Shown here: positions 23,856 to 33,691 of the stretch, piece after piece
Layout: every line of letters starts with the position of its first letter
Position numbering within the stretch: position 1 is the stretch's first letter
NCBI GenBank assembly: GCA_029945375.1
Contig: CM057067.1
Span: 1,364,001 to 1,428,000 of the forward strand
Direction of reading: 5' to 3'
DNA: 64,000 bases
DNA from: Agaricus subrufescens
Taxonomy: Eukaryota > Basidiomycota > Agaricomycetes > Agaricales > Agaricaceae
Notes under the pieces: generated by a model
What the model was told of the DNA's origin: nothing
The model's input: the letters and a program-made list of their open reading frames with translations, nothing else
Database searches by the model: none
Position numbers and translations under genes: made by a program

Positions 23856-24675
23856 TTAAACACGACTCGTAACGCCGTCCTTCACAGCCAGCCAGGAGGG
23901 ACGACTTTGTAAGTCATTGAACCACTTTGCTACATGTGGCCTTTCCTGGATAAAGTCAACCCCAGCTTTGGGAAGCATATAACCGTATGGGAGGTGGAAA
24001 AGATCCGCAAGGGTGACGGTCTGGTAAGTACATATTTCTGAAGATCAACAAGCAGATAAAAACGATAATAAAAGAAAATACTGACATCACCAGCAATATA
24101 TCTCTGCTTTGATAAAATCTCGTCATAGGCATCAAGTTTTGCAGCAAGAGTAACCTTCAGCTCGTCAACTCTGGTTTGATTTGGTGTCAGACCATAACGT
24201 CTGAAATGATGTTAGTCATGTACATTCACCGGTAGGGAACACTCACGGTTTTATGACGACCTCATATACAAGAGGAGCCGCCAAAGCATCAAAATTGCTG
24301 GTCTCCACAGATACTCCTTGCTCAAACAGAGCGCGCTGGCGAACATCAGAGGGAACAAGCTTGGTTCCCTGACTAGGGTACTTGTCCTCAAGGTAGCGGC
24401 AAATAGCACGACTCTCATAGAGAACAAACCCATCGTCCTCCTACAATCCACAATTAATCAGACCATTGGCTTGCTCACAGAGGGGCCAATAATGAGCCAC
24501 TTACAATGTAGGGGACCTGTCCAAATGGCTGCTTGGCCTTGAATTCGGGAACCTTCTGTTCGGCCTTCGCCAGGTCTACTGGATAAAATTCAAAGGGAAC
24601 ATTCTTTTCATGGAATACTGCTGCAACTCGCTTAGTACAAGTTGAACCAGGATTGCCAAAGAGTTTAAAGACCAT
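23856..24675 (-). CDS. Glutathione S-transferase, phi-like (copy 1)
   Basis: Conjugates glutathione to electrophiles or reduces peroxides; cytosolic. Four exons. The thioredoxin-fold domain starts MVFKLFGNPGSTCTKRVAAV, with the Ser of GSTCTKRV at the phi-class catalytic position. PFGQVPYI carries the cis-Pro, and DDGFVLYESRAICRYLE is the glutathione-gamma-Glu site (ESRAI). The helical domain ends LADLFHLPYG...ERPHVAKWFNDLQSRPSW...GVTSRV. I start it at the ATG at 24675 (ACCATGG context on the plus strand), because the in-frame ATG at 24750 would add a tail the other copies lack. First of four related genes on the same strand. Confidence 0.88.
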
Positions 24676-24759
24676 GGTCGAGTGAAAGAGCTGGATACTT
24701 ATCGGTAACGTAGACTCCAGTGTTTTATCTACTTGGGCCACCTGACTCATAGTTGTTAT

Positions 24760-26508
24760 AAAAAGTAAGTGTTCTCACATGGAGAGGTTATCTGGCACTT
24801 CATTCAGATCATCAAGTGTTGCAACAATGTAACGTGTTTCGGTCTTCCTGATTTCGTAAATATAAACCCGTTGTTATCACTGGTGCGGCAACAGAGCGTT
24901 TGATATAAGTACGCAATGCCAAGGTTTGTCGCAGTCTGATATAAGTACTAATGGTTATCTTGCCTAAAAGTTGCACATATGCTGTACAAGGGCCTCATGG
25001 AAAGCATCAACAAGGTTGGTGAGAGACGTGGTTGGTTTCTTGCCCAACATAGCCTGAGGCGTGCCAGAATCTGCAGTGTTGTGCCATCAAATGACTGTGA
25101 TGACGGTTGCGGTCATGCGACCGTCATCAGTCACCAAAGTCGCGCGACCGTCAAATGACTGACGACTTTCCCACCACCTGAGATGTTATGTACAACGTGT
25201 GATGGCTTTCTCACAATATAAAAAAGGGGAACCTCACTGATGATTAATTATCTGAACCTCGTAATGCAGTGCAGCGGCCTCATGTACAGCATGTGTAGTA
25301 CTTGAATGTATGGATTCAGTAGCGTTCACAACGTAGCGCAACCATCGTGCAGAATCAAACAATACCGATGCACGATCACTGAAGAGTACACGCTTAGCAA
25401 GCATTATCAATGATGCATTTTACTTTACAGGCTAATTATAATTGCTTATTGTATAAATAATAGGTCGTCTGGATGCTCCGGTATTGTTTGAGCCCATTCC
25501 AAGTGATATAGATGATAGTCCTGAACATCCAAAGTTGCACTCATTTTCGGCCATTATAACCCCACATGTAGATGCAGCAGTGGTGAATGATGAAGATTTG
25601 CATAATCCTCTTGGGGTTGATGACTCTCTCGTAGTCAGTGATACCGATGCCGATGACGATCGTTGGGATCCAACGCGGATTTCTGACATTTTTCAATTTA
25701 ACTCTCCATATTGGGAAACATTGTATTCCCGATTTTCACAACTATCCTTCGAAGATGAGCTTGAGTTGTATGAGTTGATAGATATGGATGCTCTGGGTGA
25801 TATAGTGGATGACGAGGGTATTGATTCATCTACTGGTGATATTTTACTTCTTAAACACCTTATTACTCTATCTAGCCTGTACTGTAGTATTGAGAATTTG
25901 GTAAGATATTTTATTTTCTGTAATAAAGAACTATTATCTATGATTTTAATAAAATCTACGGGTGTCTAAAGTTCGTATAAAAGCTAAGGAATATCCGAGG
26001 CAAGAACCTTGTATCTCGTTGTCTGTTATTACCCCCGAGTTCTGGTAAGTGCTCAAGTCTAATAGCCACCTATATACTCTACGATGTGAAGACTACCTAC
26101 AGTTGTGCTATACGGTTACGTTACGCCGCTGCTTCTGGTCGGATTGTAGATGAAGGGTAGGGTCAAGAGGCCTAGACGTCCTAAATGGCTGGTTGTATCT
26201 CAGTCACTAAATTCGAATGCAAACACACATGCGCAAGATTCCATGCCCAAGAGTGTAAGCCTTCTCTCAACCTGGGCTTAGTGCTTCATTAGCCCACCGA
26301 TCACTAAAACAATTATGTACTGTCCCATTGGAGACGCTTCAAGCGGTGAAATAGGAGGCTTTTTGTACCTCGACGGAGACCCTCTGTGGTGAGCTCCTTT
26401 CTTCCGGAGAGCAACGACGCTGAACGGCCCGAGTGTAAGAGTGGTATGTTGTCTGATGTCTGCATAAAGAGCCAAGTTTTCGCACATGGCGAGGAAGGGT
26501 CTGTTGCA
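24760..26508. other. Long spacer in the GST array, possible mobile-element remnant
   Basis: About 1.75 kb between GST copies 1 and 2, AT-rich in its second half. A plus-strand frame of about 160 residues (25484-25969, open from about 25440) is strongly acidic, with D/E clusters such as DTDADDDRWD and EDELELYEL, and has no recognisable domain. A near-palindrome lies at 25099-25128. This looks like decayed inserted DNA, but no transposase or terminal repeat was identified. Confidence 0.35.
25099..25128. repeat. Imperfect inverted repeat
   Basis: Arms GATGACGGT and ACCGTCATC are exact reverse complements around a 12-nt GC-rich centre. GCGACCGTCA occurs again 25 bp downstream, and ATGACTG flanks both sides. 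Possible hairpin or small element end. Confidence 0.45.
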
Positions 26509-26695
26509 TTCTAAAATTAGCGCATAATGCCTGATCGATCGATCTATATTCAGTACACTCTATTTTTCTGAACGTTCAAGCTTCCATACTAGGGTCAAAA
26601 CACTTTTTCTTTCAAATTCGAACCTGGTTCAACTACAGCGAATACATGCGGAATATTCATGTTATCCAACTTATAGTAATTATCATGTAGAACAA

Positions 26696-27520
26696 TCAAG
26701 TGCGACTGGAAACTCCGTCCTTCACAGCCTGCCAAGAGGGGCGGTTCTGTAACTCGTCGAACCACTTCGCTACATGTGGCCTCTCTTGTATAAAGTTAAC
26801 ACCCGCCTTTGGGAGCAAGCTACCAAATGGGAGATGGAAGAGGTCGGCAAGTGTAAGACTCTGATACATAGATCGTGAACAAAATGATATAGAGGGCCAC
26901 AAAAAAGGATACTTACATTGCCTCCAATGTATTTCTGCTTCGTCAAAATTTGCTCATAAACATCTAGTTTTGCAGCGAGAGTAATCTTAAGCTCTTCAAC
27001 TCTAGCTAGATCAGGTTTTTTGCCGTAAATTCTGAGATGGTTTTAGTGATTTGGATCATATTCATTATGGGGCAACAGATAACTCACCGCTCCATGAATA
27101 AGGTCTCGTACACAAGGGGGAATGCGAAAGGATCAAAGCTGCTGGTCTCGATGGAAACTCCCTGCTCGAACAAGGCACGCTGGTGAACATCAGAAGGAAT
27201 AAGTTTTGTTCCCTGATTGGGGTACTTTTCATCGAGGTAGCGACAGATAGCGCGGCTCTCATATACAATGAATCCATCGTCGTCCTGAAAATGAACATTG
27301 GACCAACGTTCTGTTTACAAGAGAGCAAAGCAACTTGACTGCCACTCACGAGGTAAGGCATTTGTCCAAAAGGCTGCTTGGCCTTGTATTCAGGAGTCTT
27401 GTGTTCACTGTTCATATAATCTACTGGGTGAATCTCGAAGGGAAGATTCTTTTCATGGAGAACTACAGCAACTCGCTGAGTGAGACCCAAGCTGGCACTA
27501 CCGAAGAGTTTAAGAACCAT
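26696..27520 (-). CDS. Glutathione S-transferase, phi-like (copy 2), altered active-site motif
   Basis: Same four-exon plan as copy 1 and closest to copy 3. MVLKLFGSASLGLTQRVAVV opens the thioredoxin-fold domain. The S-T-C block of the other copies is replaced by L-G-L, which removes the expected catalytic Ser. The downstream sites (PFGQMPYL, ESRAICRYLDEKYP, LTLADLFHLPFG, ERPHVAKWFDEL) are kept, and the frame and splice sites look intact. It may be a binding (ligandin-like) or redirected enzyme. The stop is the TGA at 26696-26698. The gene and its upstream region are duplicated as copy 3, 1827 bp away. Confidence 0.88.
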
Positions 27521-27609
27521 GTTTATCGAGTGAGAGAAGTATTGAGTAGTGTGAATGATCTGTGGATTTGCAGCAGTCGATCCGCAGCTTTTATGAAAAA
27601 CAAATACTG

Positions 27610-28270
27610 ACCCATGGAGAAGTCATTTAGCTTCTATCAACATCACATGAACTAGCTCTATAGTGATATCTGAATAAATTAAATCATCGACAATGTGCTT
27701 AAGCTTACGAAGACAAACGTCAAAATGTTATGGATTAGTAAGTGAAGGTCTTTCGAAGCCGAGAAAAGCGGTGAAAAATAGGGTAAATCCAGGGCATGCG
27801 TGAACATGCTGGGTCTGCTGCTTATCAAGGCATTGATGCCACGCCTAACGTTTAGTCATGAAGGTGCTTCGTGTGGCGAGATTAACAGCTTTCAATACCT
27901 TTGTAGGGACGCTAGGAGGTTATTCGTGGTTAGAGTGTGGTGGAAATTCATCAGGACTACAGTAAGGACTCACGCCGCTCTATCAGGCCTGGATGGGATA
28001 TACTCATGCTTGATCGGTCTCACGAAGCGTATTAAAAGGCTTAGAGCTCAAGCCAGAGACTCTTATCGCACTACAGTACTCGGGCTCAAGGGTGAGCGGG
28101 TTCCAAAGTTGGAACTAGAATGGCGAGACATACTGTTGCTCCGGTCATTGGGACGGATCAATTCGAGAATGTCAGATCATGGACGTCGGGGTATGTAAGC
28201 ACCTTAAGGCAGTTGCATCTTCCTGCAACACGAGCGGTGGTGTGAGGACCGAAGAACGCTCGGGACATAA
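27610..28270. repeat. Tandem-duplication block A, upstream of GST copy 2
   Basis: Similar base for base, with substitutions and small gaps, to 29420-30075 upstream of GST copy 3. Shared runs include GTCAAAATGTTATGGATTAG (27718 and about 29539), CAAGGCATTGATGCCACG and GGTTCCAA..GTTGGAA. It is non-coding and carries the duplicated promoters; a TATA-like CATAAAAG lies about 75 bp upstream of each ATG. Confidence 0.8.
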
Positions 28271-28523
28271 CTAACTGGGGGGTAAGCACTCCAATACTAT
28301 AAATAGACGCGATTCTTTGTAAGCTCGGGAGGGCTATTCTGATCGAACGCGTACCTCCAACCAACTGTCACGTAATGCCCTACAATCTGCTGTGAACCTT
28401 GCTCCAAGAGCGAATTCCGGTTCATCGGCACCGGGGGTAATTATCATCAAAGTCATATTAGAGGGTATGACAGTGCCAACACAGACGCACAACATAACTT
28501 ATACTGATTATCATGTGAAACAA

Positions 28524-29347
28524 TCAAGCGCGACTAGAAACTCCATCCTTCACGGCTTGCCAAGAGGGGCGGTTCTGTATCTCATTTAACCACTTCGCTA
28601 CATGAGGCCTCTCTTGCATAAAATTGACCCCTGCATCTGGGAGCAGGCTACCGTATGGAAGATGGAAGAGGTCGGCAAGTGTAAGGCTCTGATACATAGA
28701 TCATGAACAAAATGATATAGAAGGCCATTGGAAAAAGGTACTTACATCACCTCCAATGTATTTCTGCTTCGTCAAAATTTGCTCATAAACATCTAGTTTC
28801 GCAGCGAGAGTAGCCTTATGCTCTTCAACTTTGGCAAGATCAGGTTTTGTGCCGTAAAATCTGAGATAGTGTCAGTGGTTTAGGCCACATATGTCAATGA
28901 GCGACAGATAACTTACCGCTCCTTATACAAGATCTCGAGTACAATGGGGGATGCCACAGGCTCAAAGTTGCTGGTCTCGATAGAAACACCCTGCTCGAAC
29001 AAGGCACGCTGGCGAACATCAGAAGGAATAAGTTTTGTTCCCTGATCGGGATATTTTTCATCGAGGTAGCGACAGATGGCGCGGCTCTCATATACAATGA
29101 ATCCATCATCGTCCTAAAGATGAGCATTAGATCAACGTTCTGTTTACAAGAGAACAAGACCATGACTGCCGCTTACGAGGTAAGGCATTTGTCCAAATGG
29201 TTGCTTGGCCTTGTATTCAGGAGACTTGTGTTCACCCTTCATGAAGTCCACTGGGTGAAACTCGAAGGGAAGGTTCTTTTCATGGAGAACTACAGCAACT
29301 CGCTTGCTGACAGTCGAGTTGGGGCCACCGAAGAGTTTGAGAACCAT
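28524..29347 (-). CDS. Glutathione S-transferase, phi-like (copy 3)
   Basis: Four exons, ending in the TGA at 28524-28526. The N-terminus MVLKLFGGPNSTVSKRVAVV keeps the catalytic-position Ser of the phi class, with Cys to Val two residues on. PFGQMPYL, ESRAICRYLDEKYP, LTLADLFHLPYG and GVSSRA follow. Exon borders match copy 2 exactly, and the two proteins are near-identical over long stretches, consistent with a fairly recent tandem duplication that included about 660 bp of upstream DNA. Confidence 0.9.
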
Positions 29348-29419
29348 GTTTAACGATTACTGAGGATGAGTAATGTGGGTGATTGGTGGATTTGCAGTAC
29401 TCAACCTGCAGCTTTTATG

Positions 29420-30075
29420 AAAACCAAGTATTAACCCATGGAGAAGTCATTAAGCTTCTATCAACATCACATCAAGCTCCATGAGCGATATTTGAATGGG
29501 TTAAATTATCGACAATGCACTTAAGCTTACAAAGACAAACGTCAAAATGTTATGGATTAGTAAGTGTAGCTCTTTTGAAGGGCGTACGTGGACAAGCTGA
29601 GTCTGCTGATTATCAAGGCATTGATGCCACGTTCAACGTTTAGTCATGAAGGTGCTTGGTGTAGCAAGATTAACAGCTTTAAATACCTTTGTAGGGATGC
29701 TAAGAGTTTATTCGTGGTCACAGCGTGGTGATTCATCAGGACTACAATAAGGAACGCCGCTCTATCCAGGCCTGGATGGAAAATAATCATGCTTGATGGG
29801 CCTCACAGAGAGTATTTAAAAGCTTGAGTTTCAAGCCAGAGACTCTTATTGCAAAAAAGTACTTGCGCTCACCCCGAGTGGGTTCCAAGTTGGAAGCGAG
29901 CGGCGAGACATAGAGTCCGAGCCCGAGCCCGTTCCTCCGGTCATCGGGACGGATCAGTTGGAGAATACCGGATCACTGTGGAGTCAGGGTATGTAAACAC
30001 CTTAAGGCAGTCGCGTCTTCTCGCAGCACGAGCGGCGGTGGAAGGACAGAGGAGCACTCGCGGGGACGGAAGTTC
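29420..30075. repeat. Tandem-duplication block B, upstream of GST copy 3
   Basis: Partner of the block at 27610-28270 at a spacing of about 1.82 kb. It ends near 30080 where a second homology begins: TTCTAAAATTAGC with the following CTATATTC also occurs at about 26509, downstream of GST copy 2, so the 3' flanks of copies 2 and 4 are related as well. Confidence 0.75.
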
Positions 30076-30288
30076 ACTATTCTAAAATTAGCACTCAATT
30101 CAAGTTCCTGATCAAATCAATCACTTTCAATTGACCGTCTATATTCGGGACATTCCTTGTGGTTGCTTACATTCGGTCGAAACATCGTTTGGTAACTTTA
30201 TTCTCAACGTTGAGACCAACTCCATTACAGTAAAGTGGTTCACATGAGAAGCTACCAATATGTGAAACGATTCCTATTTCTTTAACAA

Positions 30289-31110
30289 TTAAGCTCGACT
30301 CGTGACACCGTCCTTCACAGCCAGCCAGGAGGGACGGTTTTGCAACTCATCGAACCATTTCGCAACGTGTGGCCTCTCTTGGATCGAGTTGTCTCCAGCA
30401 GTGGGGAGAAGAGCACCGTATGGGAGGTGGAAGAGATCCGCCAAAGTAAGGCTCTATCAGATATGGGTCAACAAGAGGATATAGACAGTAACAAGAAAGA
30501 TACTGACATCACCCGCAATGTATTTCTGATTCGACAAGATCTCTTCGTAGACATCAAGTTTCGCAGAGAGACTAGTCTTAAGCTCGTCAATCTTGGCTTG
30601 AGTAGGTGTCTGGCCGTGGTTTCTGGAACAGTGTTAGTAACCCGGGTCATACATGTTCCTTAACAATAGAGAACTCACACTTTGAAAACAGCCTCGAATA
30701 CAAGGGGAGCCGCAAAAGTGTCGAAGTTACTCGTCTCAACAGAGGCCCCTTGTTCAAATAAGGCACGCTGGCGGGGGTCAGAGGGAACAAGCTTAGCTCC
30801 CTGGTTGGAGAACTTTTCCTCGATGTAGCGGCAAATAGCACGACTCTCATAGATAATAAATCCATCGTCATCCTAGAAATAAATAGGAAAATCAGTCCAC
30901 TGGGAAGCTCGCAGAAGGTCAGAAAACCAAGCTACTCACGAGGTAGGGAATTTGGCCAAAAGGCTGCTTAGTCTTGTATTCGGGAGACTTGTGTTGGGCC
31001 GTTGAGAAATCTATCGTATGCATTTCGAAAGGAACGTTCTTTTCATGAAGAACCGTTGCAACACGCTTGGTGCAGGTTGAGATGGGGTGACCGTAGAGTT
31101 TAAGGACCAT
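30289..31110 (-). CDS. Glutathione S-transferase, phi-like (copy 4)
   Basis: Four exons with borders as in the other copies, stop TAA at 30289-30291. MVLKLYGHPISTCTKRVATV keeps the S-T-C active-site block as in copy 1. PFGQIPYL, DDGFIIYESRAICRYIEEKF, LTLADLFHLPYG and ERPHVAKWFDELQNRP follow, ending GVTSRA. Protein features place it closer to copy 1 than to the 2/3 pair. Confidence 0.9.
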
Positions 31111-31900
31111 GTTTGGTGAGTGAGAGAGCTGGGAGACGATGTGTGCTGAAACTGCTTTATCTTATGGCAGCACATAAGGCTTTTCATAAAAAAGTCGAAA
31201 TTGTCCCATGGGGAATAAACCGGACTTCCATCACCTTCGTCGGGTGTTGACGAGAAAAAAAATTTCATGTCAACGTCGATAACGTCGACGCCTGGTGAAT
31301 TATTCAATGCAAACTCGTAAAGCTTAGAAACATGGTGAACAGATGGGGTCTGTGTGGGAGTTCTTGGTATGCCGATGGTGAGGTTAAGGATGACGCGTCC
31401 AAGCTTCGAGTCATAGAGGCATCTCATGCGGCGAAATGAGAAGCTTTTGATTGATTAGCGGAGACCCGAAGTGGCCATTTTTGGTAGAAGTCAGGTAGAA
31501 GTTTTCCGGACTTCGGTCATAATAGCCGTTCTATCCAAGTCGGGAAAGAGTATGGTTAGGTCGAGCAATTCTCGTGAGTAAGCCTGTGACTCGCGTCAGA
31601 TTTTTACGGGGTTAGAATGCTCTGACTCAACTCCAATGATTTCCATGTTGGACCCTCGAACAAAAAAAGAGATGACCGATACTGTATTGTCAGGTCAGCT
31701 TCCGCAACGGATCAATGAAAGAATGTCACGGTGTGAAAACGTGGTGTCAAAGCTGGTCAAATCTTCTTGACGGCACGAGATTGTGTAAGGGCAGAAAAGG
31801 TCAAAGGACCATTGACTGAGAAATTCTTCCGAAATGCAAAATCAGGCGTTCCAAAGTGATTAATATATGCAATACTAGGGCAAGTGGGAATAATTCTGAT
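31111..31900. other. Intergenic between GST array and QCR8
   Basis: Promoter side of GST copy 4 and 3' side of QCR8. Several short frames, none with recognisable sequence. No RNA gene seen. Confidence 0.35.
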
Positions 31901-32422
31901 CTAATGTGCACCTTCAGCTAAGTGACCAGCCTTGGTATTTTGCCATTCGTAACGACTCTTGCCCCAGGAATAAATCCCGTATCCTATCACCGAGAGTGTC
32001 AGTTCTAATGAAGGTAGCAGGACATCGCAGTAACAATAACGCACCGACACCAAAAGGAATGACCCAAAAGATGAGTTCGCTGGCAATGCGACGATAGCCG
32101 TTAAAGAGGTAATTGCGGAACATGTGAGGGGCAGCCTTCGTCTGCCAAGGAGAAATGGCTAATTGGAGTTGTAAGTAAATACAAACACGAAGAAAAACGG
32201 AGACGCACCATATTGGGTGATACCCTTTTGCTTTACGGCGCCATTCTTGTCGCCCCACCAGTGGATCTAATGAAGAGCGTAGGATGAGCAGTTGGCATTG
32301 TTGGAAACTCTACGGTCTTACATAAACCCTGGCTATTAAGATGATTCAAATTACTGTTCGGCGAGAGAACAGGCAGACTTACGACCAGGCATTTCGCCAG
32401 AACGCGCGAGTGTGGGCCTCAT
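31901..32422 (-). CDS. QCR8: Ubiquinol-cytochrome c reductase subunit 8 (complex III)
   Basis: Small inner-membrane subunit of the bc1 complex that binds near cytochrome b. Five exons (32422-32383, 32332-32322, 32266-32209, 32158-32045, 31983-31901) give 101 residues. Recognised by MPGPRVYIHWWGDKNG, AISPWQTKAAPHMFRNYLFN and GYRRIASELIFWVIPFGVG, the single membrane helix, then YGIYSWGKSRYEWQNTK. Exon 2 is only 11 nt long, yet the frame and the family sequence require it. Divergently arranged with OST4. Confidence 0.93.
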
Positions 32423-32629
32423 GATGCAGCAGAATTAGTGAAATGAGAGAGTTGAGTAGAAACTGTACCGACCCGTTCTCGTCCGCATCACGCGTCAACA
32501 AGGCCAAATACTACGTTGATTGCACAGGCAGACACATCAGCACCTCGCATACCCGGCCACAGTTCATCCTCGTCAGTCCCGGTTCTCTTCTAGTTTGTAG
32601 TTTGTACGCTCATTAACAGTACGATTAGC
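32423..32629. promoter_or_regulatory. Divergent promoter QCR8/OST4
   Basis: 207 bp between opposite start codons of two small housekeeping genes. No TATA box is obvious. Confidence 0.45.
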
Positions 32630-32761
32630 ATGATATCGCACCAGACTCTCTACACTCTAGCCAACTCGCTCGGCATTCTTTCCATGTTTGCCGTAGTCGC
32701 CTACCACTTTGTGGCAGTCAACGCACGGCATCTCGAGGAGAACGGCAAGCAGAAGATTTAG
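32630..32761 (+). CDS. OST4: OST4 subunit of oligosaccharyltransferase
   Basis: Intron-free 43-residue frame, opening MISHQTLYTLANSLGILSMF. One hydrophobic helix (LANSLGILSMFAVVAYHFVA) is followed by a short polar tail VNARHLEENGKQKI. The MIS start, the helix ending in YHFVAVN and the length match fungal Ost4, a single-span ER subunit that stabilises Stt3 and Ost3/6 in N-glycosylation. Confidence 0.85.
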   Translation: MISHQTLYTLANSLGILSMFAVVAYHFVAVNARHLEENGKQKI

Positions 32762-33691
32762 TAGATACTTTGGGTATGTTTCCAGTTTCACTCGCCAGCG
32801 ATACTATCCTCATTTTTCTTGCAGTTCATAAACTGTGTGGCATATTCCACGTTTATTCGTTTAATTTATTGCGGCCCCCGTTATCCGTCATTGGGATGAC
32901 AGACATACTCGAAGTCGTCGGCACTAGCTGCATTGCATCGAAGGTGTTGAGTATATTTAGCTCAAGGTCTACCTTGTATCTGCAACTCGGTCATGGGTTC
33001 TTGTTAGTGCTAGACTTGAATGCCTATTCCTTCTAATGACTGTTGTATTCATGGGTTCTTGTAAATTTCAGCAGGAGACTATCTAATCCGATTCCATTCC
33101 CAAGTGACGAATGGGCAACGTCAGACTCGATTAAAGTTCGTGCCATTGGATCGACTGCATTATGAGAGATCCATGCCAGTTGAAACGTTGAAGTCTGAGG
33201 CGGAGCAGAAATAGATCACGAAACGTGTCACATCAGGACTAAAATAGCCTCTCGGTCCCCACTGCTGAAATCACTCGCAGTCAGTCCAACACCTCTGTAC
33301 CTCTTTAGCTGCACAGATCGTCTGACTCATGTATTAGCTAGATATGCGCCCCTGCTGACCCTGATCAGGTGTATCCTGCTGTATTTTGCGAATGGACAGA
33401 ACAATGCTAGGCTGCCTCGTGGCAAACACCTGTTTTACTTGTTCCGAACCTGTGCAAGGTGACAGCTTAGCGCATTTCCAGAATGTCCCTTGGCCTCGAC
33501 ATGAGATTTCATTACACGTCAGTGACTCATGGTTCATTCATATCAGCCCGACCCAGCGCTTAGCTCTTTATTGCTCTCTTCTCGCTCCCTACACGACCTC
33601 GTTTGTTCGCCGTCTTACTTACTGCGTCGCTTCATTGACGGCGGGTCCTCTCATATCTATTGCTGCTGCTAAAGCTTGAACCTCATTCCTA
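32762..33691. other. Intergenic between OST4 and the ATPase gene
   Basis: About 930 bp. Frames at 32770-33036 and 33386-33679 have no family features and I do not call them. It holds the OST4 3' UTR and probably the ATPase promoter. Confidence 0.4.

Noticed and set aside
27800..28198. 132-codon plus-strand frame
   Set aside because: Lies in the duplicated non-coding GST block; the equivalent frame is broken in the second copy (29.6-30.0 kb).
33386..33679. 97-codon frame upstream of the ATPase
   Set aside because: No domain, no conserved features; probably promoter or leader DNA.
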